Part shown: positions 1 to 6,460 of the stretch, piece after piece
How the letters are laid out: each line of letters starts with the position of its first letter
Numbering within the stretch: the first letter of the stretch is position 1
Notes under the pieces: generated by a model
Database searches by the model: none
What the model was told of the DNA's origin: nothing
The model's input: only the letters and a program-made list of their open reading frames with translations
Source of the DNA: an uncultured Synechococcus sp.
GTDB lineage: Bacteria > Cyanobacteriota > Cyanobacteriia > PCC-6307 > Cyanobiaceae
DNA: 6,928 nucleotides
NCBI GenBank assembly: GCA_913040905.1
Contig: CAJWIC010000073.1
Span: forward strand, 1-6,928
Direction: 5' to 3'
Made by a program: the position numbers and the translations under genes

Positions 1-230
1 TCGCTGTGGATCAGGTCGTGAAACACCACCCGCGGTCCGTTGCTCACCTGCACCTCGGTCCAGCCGGTGGGATAGAGGAAGGCGAAACGGCCATCCGGGC
101 TCTGGTACGACTGCAGCCCGGCCGTCGGCCCTGCGGCGCAGGCCCCGAGCACCAGCACCAACATCCCGCAGATCAGCAGGCGGGAGAGGGATCGGATCAG
201 CTGCATCAGAACCGGCTTCAATCGCAACAT
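1..230 (-). CDS. psbP: PsbP-family photosystem II lipoprotein (CyanoP), 5' part
   Basis: Partial gene: the start codon is at 230-228 and the frame runs off the left edge after 76 codons. The N-terminus is a bacterial lipoprotein signal: basic residues, a hydrophobic stretch, then the lipobox L28-G29-A30 before Cys31, the predicted lipidated residue. The mature part begins with S-Y-Q-S-P-D-G-R-F and continues through L-Y-P-x-G-W to V-V-F-H-D-L, the usual opening of cyanobacterial PsbP (CyanoP). Family knowledge: CyanoP is a lumenal, lipid-anchored thylakoid protein that helps photosystem II assembly and is not the strict oxygen-evolving subunit of plants. A second in-frame ATG at 206-204 would shorten the basic N-region by 8 residues and still leave a working signal. 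The gene is divergent from recR, with about 34 bases between the likely starts. The C-terminal half is outside the window, so completeness cannot be judged. Confidence 0.88.
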   Translation of the reverse strand, partial: MLRLKPVLMQLIRSLSRLLICGMLVLVLGACAAGPTAGLQSYQSPDGRFAFLYPTGWTEVQVSNGPRVVFHDLIHS

Positions 231-264
231 TCTGCCTAGAGTCCGGTCCATCGGCGGCAGACCC

Positions 265-864
265 CTGAGCGGATTCACCCGACCGCTGGCGCGGCTGATC
301 GATCAATTCGAGCGTCTGCCGGGCATTGGCCCGCGCACGGCTCAGCGGCTCGCTCTGCATTTGCTGAACCAACCCGAGGAGCAGATCCGCCAGTTCGCTG
401 ATGCCCTGTTGGCGGCTCGCACCCAGGTGGGTCAGTGCCAGACCTGCTTTCACCTCTCCGCCGATCCCGAATGCGAGATCTGCCGCAATCCGGAGCGCCG
501 CAATGGTTTGATCTGCGTGGTGGCCGATTCCCGTGATCTGCTGGCGCTCGAACGCACGCGTGAGTTCAACGGTCGCTACCACGTGTTGGGGGGCTTGATT
601 TCTCCCATGGACGGCATCGGCCCAGAGCTGCTGAATGTGACCCCGCTGGTGGAACGGATCAACCGGGAGGACATCACTGAGGTGATCCTGGCGCTCACCC
701 CCAGCGTGGAAGGAGACACCACCAGCCTGTATCTGGCCCGGTTGCTCAAGCCGTTCTGTTCCGTCAGCCGCATTGCCTATGGCCTGCCGATGGGCAGTGA
801 ACTGGAGTACGCCGATGAGGTCACCCTCAGCCGGGCCCTGGAAGGCCGACGGCCGGTGGATTGA
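265..864 (+). CDS. recR: Recombination mediator protein RecR, probable non-AUG start
   Basis: RecR acts with RecO (and RecF) to load RecA on gapped single-stranded DNA. From the CTG at 265 the protein is 199 residues, close to the usual size of about 200. Domains in order: helix-hairpin-helix with [11 protein letters not shown] at residues 18-28; a four-cysteine zinc finger at C58, C61, C70 and C73; a Toprim domain beginning near L-I-C-V-V at about residue 82, with E-G-D-T-T-S-L-Y further on; and the C-terminal G-x-E-L-E-Y-x-D segment. The start is uncertain. The frame is open from the stop at 73-75 but has no ATG, GTG or TTG until TTG 361, which would delete the helix-hairpin-helix. CTG 265 gives a normal-length N-terminus (S-G-F-T-R-P-L) that matches the family; ATT 229 is another possibility. 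No strong ribosome binding site precedes either. The function call is firm; the start is not. Confidence 0.95.
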   Translation: MSGFTRPLARLIDQFERLPGIGPRTAQRLALHLLNQPEEQIRQFADALLAARTQVGQCQTCFHLSADPECEICRNPERRNGLICVVADSRDLLALERTREFNGRYHVLGGLISPMDGIGPELLNVTPLVERINREDITEVILALTPSVEGDTTSLYLARLLKPFCSVSRIAYGLPMGSELEYADEVTLSRALEGRRPVD

Positions 865-894
865 GTGGATTGATCGGCTGTTTGTTCTGAGTGA

Positions 895-910
895 ACTTTC
901 TGAAGAAAGT
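895..910 (+). other. Short hairpin downstream of recR
   Basis: ACTTTC (895-900) and GAAAGT (905-910) form a perfect 6-base-pair stem closed by the tetraloop TGAA, starting 31 bases after the recR stop codon. There is no T-tract after it (the next bases are GGGG), so it is not a convincing intrinsic terminator. It could stabilise the recR transcript end or be chance. It is listed because it is the only compact dyad directly behind recR. Confidence 0.3.
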
Positions 911-954
911 GGGGTGTTCCAGGCGACAACGTCAGGATTTCGTGATGATCTGTC

Positions 955-1006
955 TGCCGGTGACATCGCTCCGGGGGGTGCTCCCTCCCTGGTTACCGGC
1001 ACCCCC
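955..1006 (+). promoter_or_regulatory. Candidate structured RNA leader upstream of lipA
   Basis: Bases 955-964 pair with 992-1001 in a 10-base-pair stem with one G-U wobble (core TGCCGGT against ACCGGCA). Nested inside it, GGGGGG at 973-978 pairs with CCCTCC at 983-988 around the loop TGCT, with one G-U pair. A competing perfect 8-base-pair stem joins GGGGGTGC (974-981) to GCACCCCC (999-1006) and cannot form together with the first fold. No T-run follows, so this is not a classic terminator. It lies in the 187-base recR-lipA gap, just before the lipA ribosome binding site. I do not recognise a known riboswitch or small RNA family in it. High G+C makes chance pairing easier, so the regulatory role is inference. 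Confidence 0.35.
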
Positions 1007-1016
1007 TCACGCAAGC

Positions 1017-1039
1017 CCCTCCCGCCAGAATCAGGAGGG
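1017..1039 (+). promoter_or_regulatory. lipA Shine-Dalgarno within a possible sequestering hairpin
   Basis: AGGAGGG at 1033-1039 is a near-perfect Shine-Dalgarno, stronger than most in this window. Its GGAGGG (1034-1039) is exactly complementary to CCCTCC at 1017-1022, giving a 6-base-pair hairpin with an 11-base loop that would hide the site. The same CCCTCC also occurs at 983-988 inside the upstream structure, so two alternative anti-Shine-Dalgarno segments exist. The gap to the lipA ATG at 1052 is 12 bases, which is long. An out-of-frame ATG at 1045 sits at a more usual distance. Confidence 0.45.
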
Positions 1040-1051
1040 TGACAATGTGGC

Positions 1052-1951
1052 ATGAGCAAGTACAGCAGCATTGCCCCTGCCGAGCGATTGCCGGAATGGC
1101 TGCGGCGACCGATCGGTGATGCCTCTGCTCTGGAGCGGGTGCAGGGATTGGTCAAGCAGAACCGCTTGCACACCATCTGCGAAGAGGGGCGTTGCCCCAA
1201 CCGCGGTGAGTGTTACGCCGCCGGCACGGCCACATTCCTGCTGGGTGGTTCGATCTGCACCCGCAGCTGCGCGTTCTGCCAGGTGGAGAAAGGACAGGCT
1301 CCGATGGCGGTTGATCCCGCGGAGCCGCAGCGGGTGGCTGATGCGGTGGCGGCGATGCAGTTGCGGTATGTGGTGCTGACGGCCGTTGCCCGCGATGACC
1401 TGGCTGATCACGGTGCCACCCTGTTCACCTCAACGATGGCGGCGATCCGCGCTCGCAATCCCTTGATTGCCATTGAGGTGCTGACGCCGGATTTCTGGGG
1501 TGGGGTGTCAGATCCCGATCAGGCCATGGCCGCACAACGCAAGCGCCTGGCCACGGTGCTGGCGGCGGACCCCGTCTGCTTCAACCACAACCTGGAGACG
1601 GTCCAACGCCTGCAGGGGGAGGTGCGGCGTGGCGCCACCTACGACCGTTCCCTGGGGCTGCTGGCGGCCTGCCGGGACCTGGCTCCTGCGGTTCCCACCA
1701 AATCAGGGCTGATGCTGGGGCTTGGTGAGAGCCGCGATGAGGTGATTGCCGCGATGCGGGATCTGCGGGCCGTCGATTGTCAGCGCCTCACCCTGGGTCA
1801 GTACCTTCGTCCTTCCCTGGCCCATATCCCGGTGGATCGCTACTGGACTCCGGAGGAGTTCGATGACCTCGGATCGGTGGCCCGTGAGCTCGGGTTTGCC
1901 CAGGTGCGCAGTGGTCCGCTGGTGCGCAGCAGCTATCACGCTGCTGATTGA
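1052..1951 (+). CDS. lipA: Lipoyl synthase LipA (radical SAM)
   Basis: LipA inserts two sulfur atoms at C6 and C8 of octanoyl groups bound to lipoyl-carrier proteins (2-oxoacid dehydrogenase E2 subunits, glycine-cleavage H protein). The 299-residue product has both family clusters. C43, C48 and C54 (in [12 protein letters not shown]) bind the sacrificed auxiliary 4Fe-4S cluster. C69, C73 and C76 (C-T-R-S-C-A-F-C) bind the radical-SAM cluster. The C-terminal R-S-S-Y-H-A supplies the conserved serine ligand of the auxiliary cluster. Other hallmarks are E-V-L-T-P-D-F, F-N-H-N-L-E-T and [13 protein letters not shown] 1052 is the only sensible start in frame and gives the expected N-terminus. The last 16 bases overlap the 3' end of the convergent GNAT-like gene. 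The gene follows recR on the same strand but probably has its own leader, given the 187-base gap and its dyad structures. Confidence 0.97.
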   Translation: MSKYSSIAPAERLPEWLRRPIGDASALERVQGLVKQNRLHTICEEGRCPNRGECYAAGTATFLLGGSICTRSCAFCQVEKGQAPMAVDPAEPQRVADAVAAMQLRYVVLTAVARDDLADHGATLFTSTMAAIRARNPLIAIEVLTPDFWGGVSDPDQAMAAQRKRLATVLAADPVCFNHNLETVQRLQGEVRRGATYDRSLGLLAACRDLAPAVPTKSGLMLGLGESRDEVIAAMRDLRAVDCQRLTLGQYLRPSLAHIPVDRYWTPEEFDDLGSVARELGFAQVRSGPLVRSSYHAAD

Positions 1952-2457
1952 CGCCACCCCCGCAGGCTCCGCTCCAGCACCTGCTCCACCGATCCACTCA
2001 TCAGCGCACCGGCGCCCCCCCACACCATCCGCAACGGCAGATCCCAAACGGCTGCTGCCACATCCCGCTCCGGCTGAAAGCCGCGCTGGCGGAAATACCG
2101 CACCAGACGGCCGTGCTGACGGTCGTCATCGCGGATCGCCAGCAGCCGGGCTTTGCGGCAGGGAGTTGCCTCCATTGCCCAGGCCATGGTCGCGGCCCAG
2201 ACCAGATCGCCAACTCCAGCAGGGCTTCCGGGGACCACCCGCATCGTGTCCAGCTGCAGGCCATTGCTGGCGCCATAGGCCCAGCCCTTCATCTCCCCCA
2301 GCAGGTGTGCTGTGCCCGACGGCCCCGGAGAGGCCACCACCAGGCGCAGGGTCCAGAGTCCCAGGGGGCGACCCACCTGCAGCCGCAGCAACAACCCCCG
2401 CTCGCGAGCCTGCCGCTCCAACTGCTCGAGCAGGGATGGCGATGGTGCAGGGCTCAT
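1936..2457 (-). CDS. GNAT-like conserved hypothetical protein
   Basis: A 173-residue soluble protein without signal peptide or membrane span. It resembles a diverged GCN5-related N-acetyltransferase. Residues 68-84 ([17 protein letters not shown]) have the look of the acetyl-CoA-binding strand, loop and helix. A-R-L-L-A-I-R-D (103-110) followed by [10 protein letters not shown] (118-127) fits the later strand and the 'x-Y-F-x-x-x-G-F' end of the fold. The pyrophosphate loop is poorly conserved, so enzymatic activity is uncertain. Its ATG (2457-2455) overlaps the TGA of the upstream GST-DUF952 gene as ATGA, so the two are probably translationally coupled. Its stop lies inside the end of lipA on the other strand. 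I do not know the substrate; the fold assignment is by eye. Confidence 0.75.
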   Translation of the reverse strand: MSPAPSPSLLEQLERQARERGLLLRLQVGRPLGLWTLRLVVASPGPSGTAHLLGEMKGWAYGASNGLQLDTMRVVPGSPAGVGDLVWAATMAWAMEATPCRKARLLAIRDDDRQHGRLVRYFRQRGFQPERDVAAAVWDLPLRMVWGGAGALMSGSVEQVLERSLRGWRQSAA

Positions 2458-3413
2458 CGTTGGCTGACCTCGCGCACGGCATGGAGAGGGAGGGGGCCAT
2501 AGAGGTGCGGAAAGAGTTCACCGGTGGGAATGGCGTCGGCCCGTAGGGGGGCATTCACCAAAGCCGGATCGATCTCCAGCAACAGCACCTCATCGGCATC
2601 GGCATAGAAGCGGCTGTAGGTCGGCTCCACCTGGTCGCGCCAGGAGCAGTGAATGAAGCCCACCTGTTCGAGCATCAGCCCCCTGGTGGAGACGCGGTAG
2701 CAACCCTTCTTCCGGGCCTGATGCCAGTCCGAGGCAAGGGCGAGATGAAAGAGCGGTTGATCCTTGGGCACGCGGATGGCATCGGCGGGGAACAGCGGCT
2801 GCAGGCCGCCTGGATCCCAGGGATCGGCCCGCTGCATCAATCGCTCAAAGCCAGGAGCCTGCAGAAAGCGATTCAGCCAGCCGCGCAGTGGTTCCAGCTC
2901 AGGGTCAGCCTCGAATCCCTGGGGATCAGCGATGCGCCACTGGCGCACGAAGGGCCACAGGGCTGCATCGGCCAGGCCCATCCGATCACCGGTCAGCCAG
3001 CCAACTTCACGGATGCGGGCACTCCAACCTTTGAGGATCGACAGGCCCTCACGCTGATGGGCTGATCGATCCGCCTCCGGATAGCGGTCGCTGTACTTGA
3101 AGCGATCAAGGTGGTGTTTGAACACATCATCGTTTTCTCGCAGCCACGGCTCCGGATCACCGGCACCCAGACAATCCCTGGGATCCGCCTGAGACAGGGC
3201 CCAGTGCATCAGCTCGAGGCTTTCTTCGATCACCGTGCCATCGGCAAGCACCAGCACCGGCACCGTGCCCTTGGGCGATATCTCCAGCATGGCTGGTGGT
3301 TTGGCGCGCAGTTCGATCTCCCGCCACTGCACCAACAATCCCGCCTCCAACAAGGCCCACCGGGCCCGCATGGCGTAAGGGCATCGCCGGAAGCTGTAGA
3401 GGATCGGCAGCAT
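2454..3413 (-). CDS. Glutathione S-transferase fused to a DUF952 domain
   Basis: A 319-residue protein in two parts. Residues 1-195 are a GST: a thioredoxin-like N-terminal domain with R-R-C-P-Y-A-M-R-A-R (catalytic-type Cys11, as in omega/SspA-like GSTs), the cis-proline in G-T-V-P-V-L (P52) and the glutathione-binding E64-S65, then an all-helical domain containing the G-D-R-M-G-L-A-D-A-A-L-W-P-F motif (142-155). Residues 219-316 match DUF952: P-L-F-H-L-A-L-A-S-D-W, Y-R-V-S-T-R-G, G-F-I-H-C-S, L-L-L-E-I-D-P-A-L and G-E-L-F-P-H-L-Y-G-P-L-P. The reading frame stays open far upstream (to 3941), but the ATG at 3413 starts exactly at the first GST strand, and the upstream frame is antisense to other genes. 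The stop overlaps the start of the GNAT-like gene. Likely role: thiol chemistry or detoxification. The DUF952 role is unknown. Confidence 0.92.
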   Translation of the reverse strand: MLPILYSFRRCPYAMRARWALLEAGLLVQWREIELRAKPPAMLEISPKGTVPVLVLADGTVIEESLELMHWALSQADPRDCLGAGDPEPWLRENDDVFKHHLDRFKYSDRYPEADRSAHQREGLSILKGWSARIREVGWLTGDRMGLADAALWPFVRQWRIADPQGFEADPELEPLRGWLNRFLQAPGFERLMQRADPWDPGGLQPLFPADAIRVPKDQPLFHLALASDWHQARKKGCYRVSTRGLMLEQVGFIHCSWRDQVEPTYSRFYADADEVLLLEIDPALVNAPLRADAIPTGELFPHLYGPLPLHAVREVSQR

Positions 3414-3470
3414 GAACGTGGCGTCGGCGTGTGGATGCGTTAAGGGAGGTGTGATCGGTCTGATTCGGCG
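3414..3470. promoter_or_regulatory. Divergent intergenic region, GST-DUF952 / small membrane protein genes
   Basis: This 57-base space separates the start of the GST-DUF952 gene (-) from the first small membrane protein gene (+). Promoters for both units should lie here or within the opposing coding starts. A GGGAGG occurs at 3444-3449, 21 bases before ATG 3471, too far to be its ordinary ribosome binding site. No clear -10/-35 pair could be picked out by eye. Confidence 0.4.
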
Positions 3471-3620
3471 ATGCGAGCACTGGTTCCCATAGGACTGCTC
3501 GCCTGGATGGTGGGACTGTTCGTCGCCCATCAACAGATTCATGCTGGGGGCTGTGTCACCGAAGCGCGCTGGGCATCCCAGAACGATGAGGTGTACGACC
3601 GTGAACTGGAGGTGAACTGA
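3471..3620 (+). CDS. Small one-span membrane protein with HxxxHxxxCxTxAxW motif (first of pair)
   Basis: A 49-residue protein, below the usual length cut-off of gene callers. An N-terminal hydrophobic helix (about residues 4-19) is followed by H20-x3-H24-x3-C28-x-T30-E31-A32-x-W34 and an acidic tail ending E-L-E-V-N. ATG 3471 is the only start in frame after the stop at 3441-3443; no good Shine-Dalgarno is at normal distance. Support for a real gene comes from the next gene, which starts inside its stop codon (TGATG) and carries the same motif at the same spacing. Its codons are also typical of the neighbours. The helix could be an uncleaved anchor or a signal peptide. The function is unknown. 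The His/His/Cys arrangement suggests metal or cofactor binding, but that is inference. Confidence 0.75.
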   Translation: MRALVPIGLLAWMVGLFVAHQQIHAGGCVTEARWASQNDEVYDRELEVN

Positions 3621-3805
3621 TGGCTCGCCAGCGCATCTCCTTCCGTGATCCGGTCTGGTTGATTCCCATGGTGATCGTTGGCCTGGGTTGTTCCGTGCAG
3701 ACGCTCCACATGCTGGAGCACAACCGTTACTGCAAAACGGATGCCGAATGGAAGGCTCTCTACAACGAGAAGTCAGATGCTCTGGATGAAGCGGACGACA
3801 GCTGA
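3620..3805 (+). CDS. Small one-span membrane protein with HxxxHxxxCxTxAxW motif (second of pair)
   Basis: A 61-residue protein: short basic N-terminus (M-A-R-Q-R), hydrophobic helix at about residues 12-32, then H30-x3-H34-x3-C38-x-T40-D41-A42-x-W44 and an acidic tail. Its ATG overlaps the preceding TGA by one base, and TGGAGG (3607-3612) lies 7 bases before the start, a good ribosome binding site. This coupling makes a two-gene operon very likely. With a constant offset of 10 residues it aligns without gaps to the upstream protein at H, H, C, T, A, W, E, D and E, so the pair looks like a tandem duplication. An extra Cys24 sits inside the helix. Its last 46 bases overlap the 3' end of trhO on the other strand. 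I recognise no named family. Confidence 0.8.
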   Translation: MARQRISFRDPVWLIPMVIVGLGCSVQTLHMLEHNRYCKTDAEWKALYNEKSDALDEADDS

Positions 3806-4707
3806 TCCATCTGTCGCTGCCGCATGGCGAACCGTTCCCGGTCGGCATCCGTGAAGCGTTCGACGCAGTGCACGCATTGCACTCCTTTGACGTAACTGGG
3901 GTCCGAGCGTTGCTGGGGTGAAAGCGGCAGGCCACAGGCATGACAAAGGCTGTGCTCTCCCGGTTCCAGTTGGTGGTTGAGGGCCACCCGCTGATCGAAA
4001 ACGAAGCATTCCCCCCGCCAGCGGCTGTCCTCCTCAGGAACCTGCTCGAGGTACTTGAGAATGCCGCCTCTCAGGTGATGCACTTCACCAAACCCCTGTT
4101 GTTGCAGGTAGCTGCTGGCTTTCTCGCAGCGGATACCGCCGGTGCAGAACATGGCGATCCGCTTCGGGGCGGTGCCGTCCACCAGGGGGCGAAGCTCGCT
4201 TTCGGCCCATTGCGGAAAGTCCCGGAAGCTGTCGGTGCCGGGGTCGATCGCACCGGCAAAGCTGCCGATGGCGGTTTCGTAGTGGTTGCGCGTGTCGATC
4301 ACCAGCGTGTCGGGGTCATCCACCAGGGCGTTCCAGTCCTCAGGATCCACATAGGTGCCGACGTTGGAGCGGGGATCCACTCCGCTAATCCCCATGGTCA
4401 CGATCTCTTTCTTGCGCCGGGCCTTGAAACGGCGGAACACCGACCGCTCCGCCCAGCTGCGCTTCACTTCCAGCCGTGTGCAGTGGTCGTTGCCGAGCTC
4501 CAGAGAGGCTCTCAAGTGGCTCAGCAAGCTATCGACTCCCGCCTCGGGACCACTGATCGTGCCGTTCACACCTTCACTGGCCACCAACACCGAGCCGAGC
4601 ACATGGCCTTCGCGCGCAAGCGGAGGTAAGGCGCTCAGCAATGCCTCACGCTGGTCGGCATCAAGGGGTGTGAAGGCGTAGAACGCAGCGACCAGCACGC
4701 GGCTCAT
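3760..4707 (-). CDS. trhO: tRNA uridine(34) hydroxylase TrhO (rhodanese family)
   Basis: TrhO (YceA family) carries out oxygen-dependent 5-hydroxylation of U34 in certain tRNAs. The 315-residue product has an N-terminal alpha/beta domain with [12 protein letters not shown] (42-53). A rhodanese domain follows with L-V-I-D-T-R-N-x-Y-E (135-144) and the active loop C-T-G-G-I-R-C-E-K (catalytic-type Cys188). The C-terminal cysteine pairs C255/C258 and C278/C281 look like a zinc site. Length is within the family range. The frame extends 5 codons upstream to another ATG at 4722, but the ATG at 4707 gives [12 protein letters not shown], where the family similarity begins, and overlaps the bioB stop as ATGA, so it is preferred. 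It is the last gene of the cdaA-uppS-bioB-trhO operon. Its final 46 bases are antisense to the small membrane protein gene. Confidence 0.93.
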   Translation of the reverse strand: MSRVLVAAFYAFTPLDADQREALLSALPPLAREGHVLGSVLVASEGVNGTISGPEAGVDSLLSHLRASLELGNDHCTRLEVKRSWAERSVFRRFKARRKKEIVTMGISGVDPRSNVGTYVDPEDWNALVDDPDTLVIDTRNHYETAIGSFAGAIDPGTDSFRDFPQWAESELRPLVDGTAPKRIAMFCTGGIRCEKASSYLQQQGFGEVHHLRGGILKYLEQVPEEDSRWRGECFVFDQRVALNHQLEPGEHSLCHACGLPLSPQQRSDPSYVKGVQCVHCVERFTDADRERFAMRQRQMDQLSSASSRASDFSL

Positions 4708-5681
4708 GCGGTGGTTCGGCACTCCTGCCAGTTGGCCTGCACCCCAGCATCAGCCAGCAACTGACGGTCGGCATCGACGTCCGGGTTGCCTGTGGTCAAC
4801 AGGGTGTCGCCATAGAAGATTGAATCGGCTCCAGCCTGCAGACAGAGGATCTGAGCTTCCCGGCTCATCGATTCCCGGCCAGCGCTGAGCCGTACCCGGG
4901 CGTGGGGCATCAGGATTCTTGCTGTGGCCACCATCCGCACCAGTTCCAGCGGCTCAAAGGGGGCCTGCCCTTCCAACGGCGTGCCCTCCACAGCCACCAA
5001 CCCGTTCACCGGCACGCTTTCGGGATGGGGGGTCATCGAGGCCAGCACCTGCAGCATCGAGGCGCGATCCCGCACCGTTTCCCCCATGCCGATGATGCCG
5101 CCGCAGCACAGGGTCACCCCAGCCCGGCGCACCCGCTGCAGCGTCTCCAGTCGCTCCTGGTAGGTGCGGGTCGTGATGATCCGCTCGTAGTGCTCAGGAC
5201 TGGTGTCGAGGTTGTGGTTGTAGGCCGTGAGGCCAGCTTCCGCCAGCCGCTCCGCCTGCTGGTCGCTCAGCATCCCGGCGGTCACGCAGGCCTCCATCCC
5301 CAGCTCACGCACACCACGCACCATCGACAGCATGGCTTCAAAGGGAGCCCCATCGCGGATCTCCCGCCAGGCCCAGCCCATGCAGAAACGATCGGCGCCG
5401 GCCTCCTTGGCCGCCCGGGCCCGTTGCAGCACAGGCTCCACCTGCATCTGAGCCTCGAAGGCGGTGACATCACTGCTGTTGTGGATCGATTGGGAGCAGT
5501 AGGCACAGTCCTCTTCGCAGCCGCCGGTTTTCACGCTCAGCAGCGAGGCCAGTTGCACCCGGTAACCAGGGTTGGCGGCGCGGTGCACGGTCTGCGCCTG
5601 CCAGAGCAACTCCATCAGAGGCAGTTCCAGCAGCGCCTGGATTTCGGCGATGGTCCAGTCGTGGCGAACTGAAAGCGTCAT
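4704..5681 (-). CDS. bioB: Biotin synthase BioB (radical SAM)
   Basis: BioB converts dethiobiotin to biotin by inserting sulfur from a 2Fe-2S cluster using 5'-deoxyadenosyl radicals. The 325-residue protein has the radical-SAM motif C-E-E-D-C-A-Y-C (C55, C59, C62) within S-V-K-T-G-G-C. The 2Fe-2S ligands are C100 (D-R-F-C-M-G), C132 (A-C-V-T-A-G), C192 (L-C-C-G-G) and R264 (V-R-L-S-A-G-R-E). Y-N-H-N-L-D-T-S and V-P-V-N-G-L are further hallmarks. The segment after C100 reads [11 protein letters not shown], where many BioBs have M-G-A-A-W-R. The start ATG (5681-5679) overlaps the uppS stop and the stop overlaps the trhO start, both as ATGA, implying translational coupling. No other biotin-pathway gene is in the window. 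Confidence 0.97.
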   Translation of the reverse strand: MTLSVRHDWTIAEIQALLELPLMELLWQAQTVHRAANPGYRVQLASLLSVKTGGCEEDCAYCSQSIHNSSDVTAFEAQMQVEPVLQRARAAKEAGADRFCMGWAWREIRDGAPFEAMLSMVRGVRELGMEACVTAGMLSDQQAERLAEAGLTAYNHNLDTSPEHYERIITTRTYQERLETLQRVRRAGVTLCCGGIIGMGETVRDRASMLQVLASMTPHPESVPVNGLVAVEGTPLEGQAPFEPLELVRMVATARILMPHARVRLSAGRESMSREAQILCLQAGADSIFYGDTLLTTGNPDVDADRQLLADAGVQANWQECRTTA

Positions 5682-6460
5682 GGCGTCAGTGGTTCAAGAC
5701 CGCCGAAGCGGCGGGAGCGGCTCTGGAAATCGAGCAGTGCCCGTTTCAGGGCCGCGCCGTCGAAATCAGGCCAGAAGACATCGGTGACGTGGATTTCGGC
5801 ATAGGCCAGCTGCCAGAGCAGGAAGTTACTGATCCGGTGTTCGCCGCTGGTGCGAATCAGCAGATCGGGATCCTGTTCGCCGGCGGTGAACAATTCCGCA
5901 GCCACGCTGTTCTCATCGATGTCTTCGGGCAGCAGATCACCGTTGGCAGCCTGACGCGCCAGTCGCTGCGCTGCCCGCACCAGTTCTCGGCGACCGCCGT
6001 AGTTGGTGCAGACGTTGAAGTGAATGCCGGAGTTGTCAGCGGTGCGCTCCGTGGCATCGCCGATCAATTCCTGCAGTTTTGTCGGCAGTGCATCCAGATC
6101 GCCGAGGAAGCGAATGCGCACCTGTTCCGCTTCGAGGGTCCGCAGCTCTTTCTGCAGCACCCGTTCGAACAGCGTCATCAGGAAATTGACTTCATCACCT
6201 GGCCTTGACCAGTTCTCCGTGGAGAAGGCGTATGCAGTGAGGGCCGCGATGCCCCAGTCGCTGCACAGCCGGAGGGTTGCCTTCAGTGCTTCGACTCCGG
6301 CGCGGTGCCCCATGACGCGGGGCAATCCCCTCGATTCAGCCCAGCGTCCGTTGCCGTCCATGATCAGGGCCACGTGGGCAGGCAGACGCTCTCGATCCAG
6401 CTCCGGCGGGCAGCGCTGGATCGGTGTGGTCTCGTTGCTGGTGGCCGGTGGTCGGCTCAA
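5678..6460 (-). CDS. uppS: Isoprenyl (undecaprenyl) diphosphate synthase, TTG start
   Basis: A cis-prenyltransferase that adds isopentenyl units to farnesyl diphosphate, giving the lipid carrier for peptidoglycan and polysaccharide synthesis. In 260 residues it shows [12 protein letters not shown] with catalytic-type D35, M-G-H-R-A-G (50-55), A-F-S-T-E-N-W (78-84), F-x-G-D-L (118-122), the diphosphate-binding [11 protein letters not shown] (R203, R209, S211) and E222 in [13 protein letters not shown]. Spacing of these residues matches the E. coli enzyme with a shift of 9. The start is TTG (6460-6458), which overlaps the cdaA stop as TTGA; no other start fits, since the next Met is M34 in the active-site motif. 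Its stop overlaps bioB. Some cyanobacterial paralogues make other polyprenyl chain lengths, so the product length is inferred. Confidence 0.95.
   Translation of the reverse strand: MSRPPATSNETTPIQRCPPELDRERLPAHVALIMDGNGRWAESRGLPRVMGHRAGVEALKATLRLCSDWGIAALTAYAFSTENWSRPGDEVNFLMTLFERVLQKELRTLEAEQVRIRFLGDLDALPTKLQELIGDATERTADNSGIHFNVCTNYGGRRELVRAAQRLARQAANGDLLPEDIDENSVAAELFTAGEQDPDLLIRTSGEHRISNFLLWQLAYAEIHVTDVFWPDFDGAALKRALLDFQSRSRRFGGLEPLTP

Noticed and set aside
974..1006. Intrinsic terminator between recR and lipA
   Set aside because: The 8-base-pair GC-rich stem is strong, but no T-tract follows, and the loop is 17 bases; a leader structure is a better reading.
1746..2546. Plus-strand frame of 266 codons across the end of lipA and the GNAT-like gene
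   Set aside because: Pro/Ala/Arg-rich low-complexity translation lying over two better supported genes; the convergent arrangement explains the region.
3414..3941. Long N-terminal extension (about 176 residues) of the GST-DUF952 frame
   Set aside because: The frame is open but antisense to the two small membrane protein genes, shows no domain, and the GST fold begins exactly at the ATG at 3413.
3940..4629. Plus-strand frame of 229 codons opposite trhO
   Set aside because: It is a high-G+C shadow: trhO has all family motifs in the opposite strand, and this frame has no recognisable domain.
4902..5672. Plus-strand frame of 256 codons opposite bioB
   Set aside because: His/Gly/Gln-rich composition typical of an antisense shadow; bioB occupies the same bases with complete catalytic motifs.
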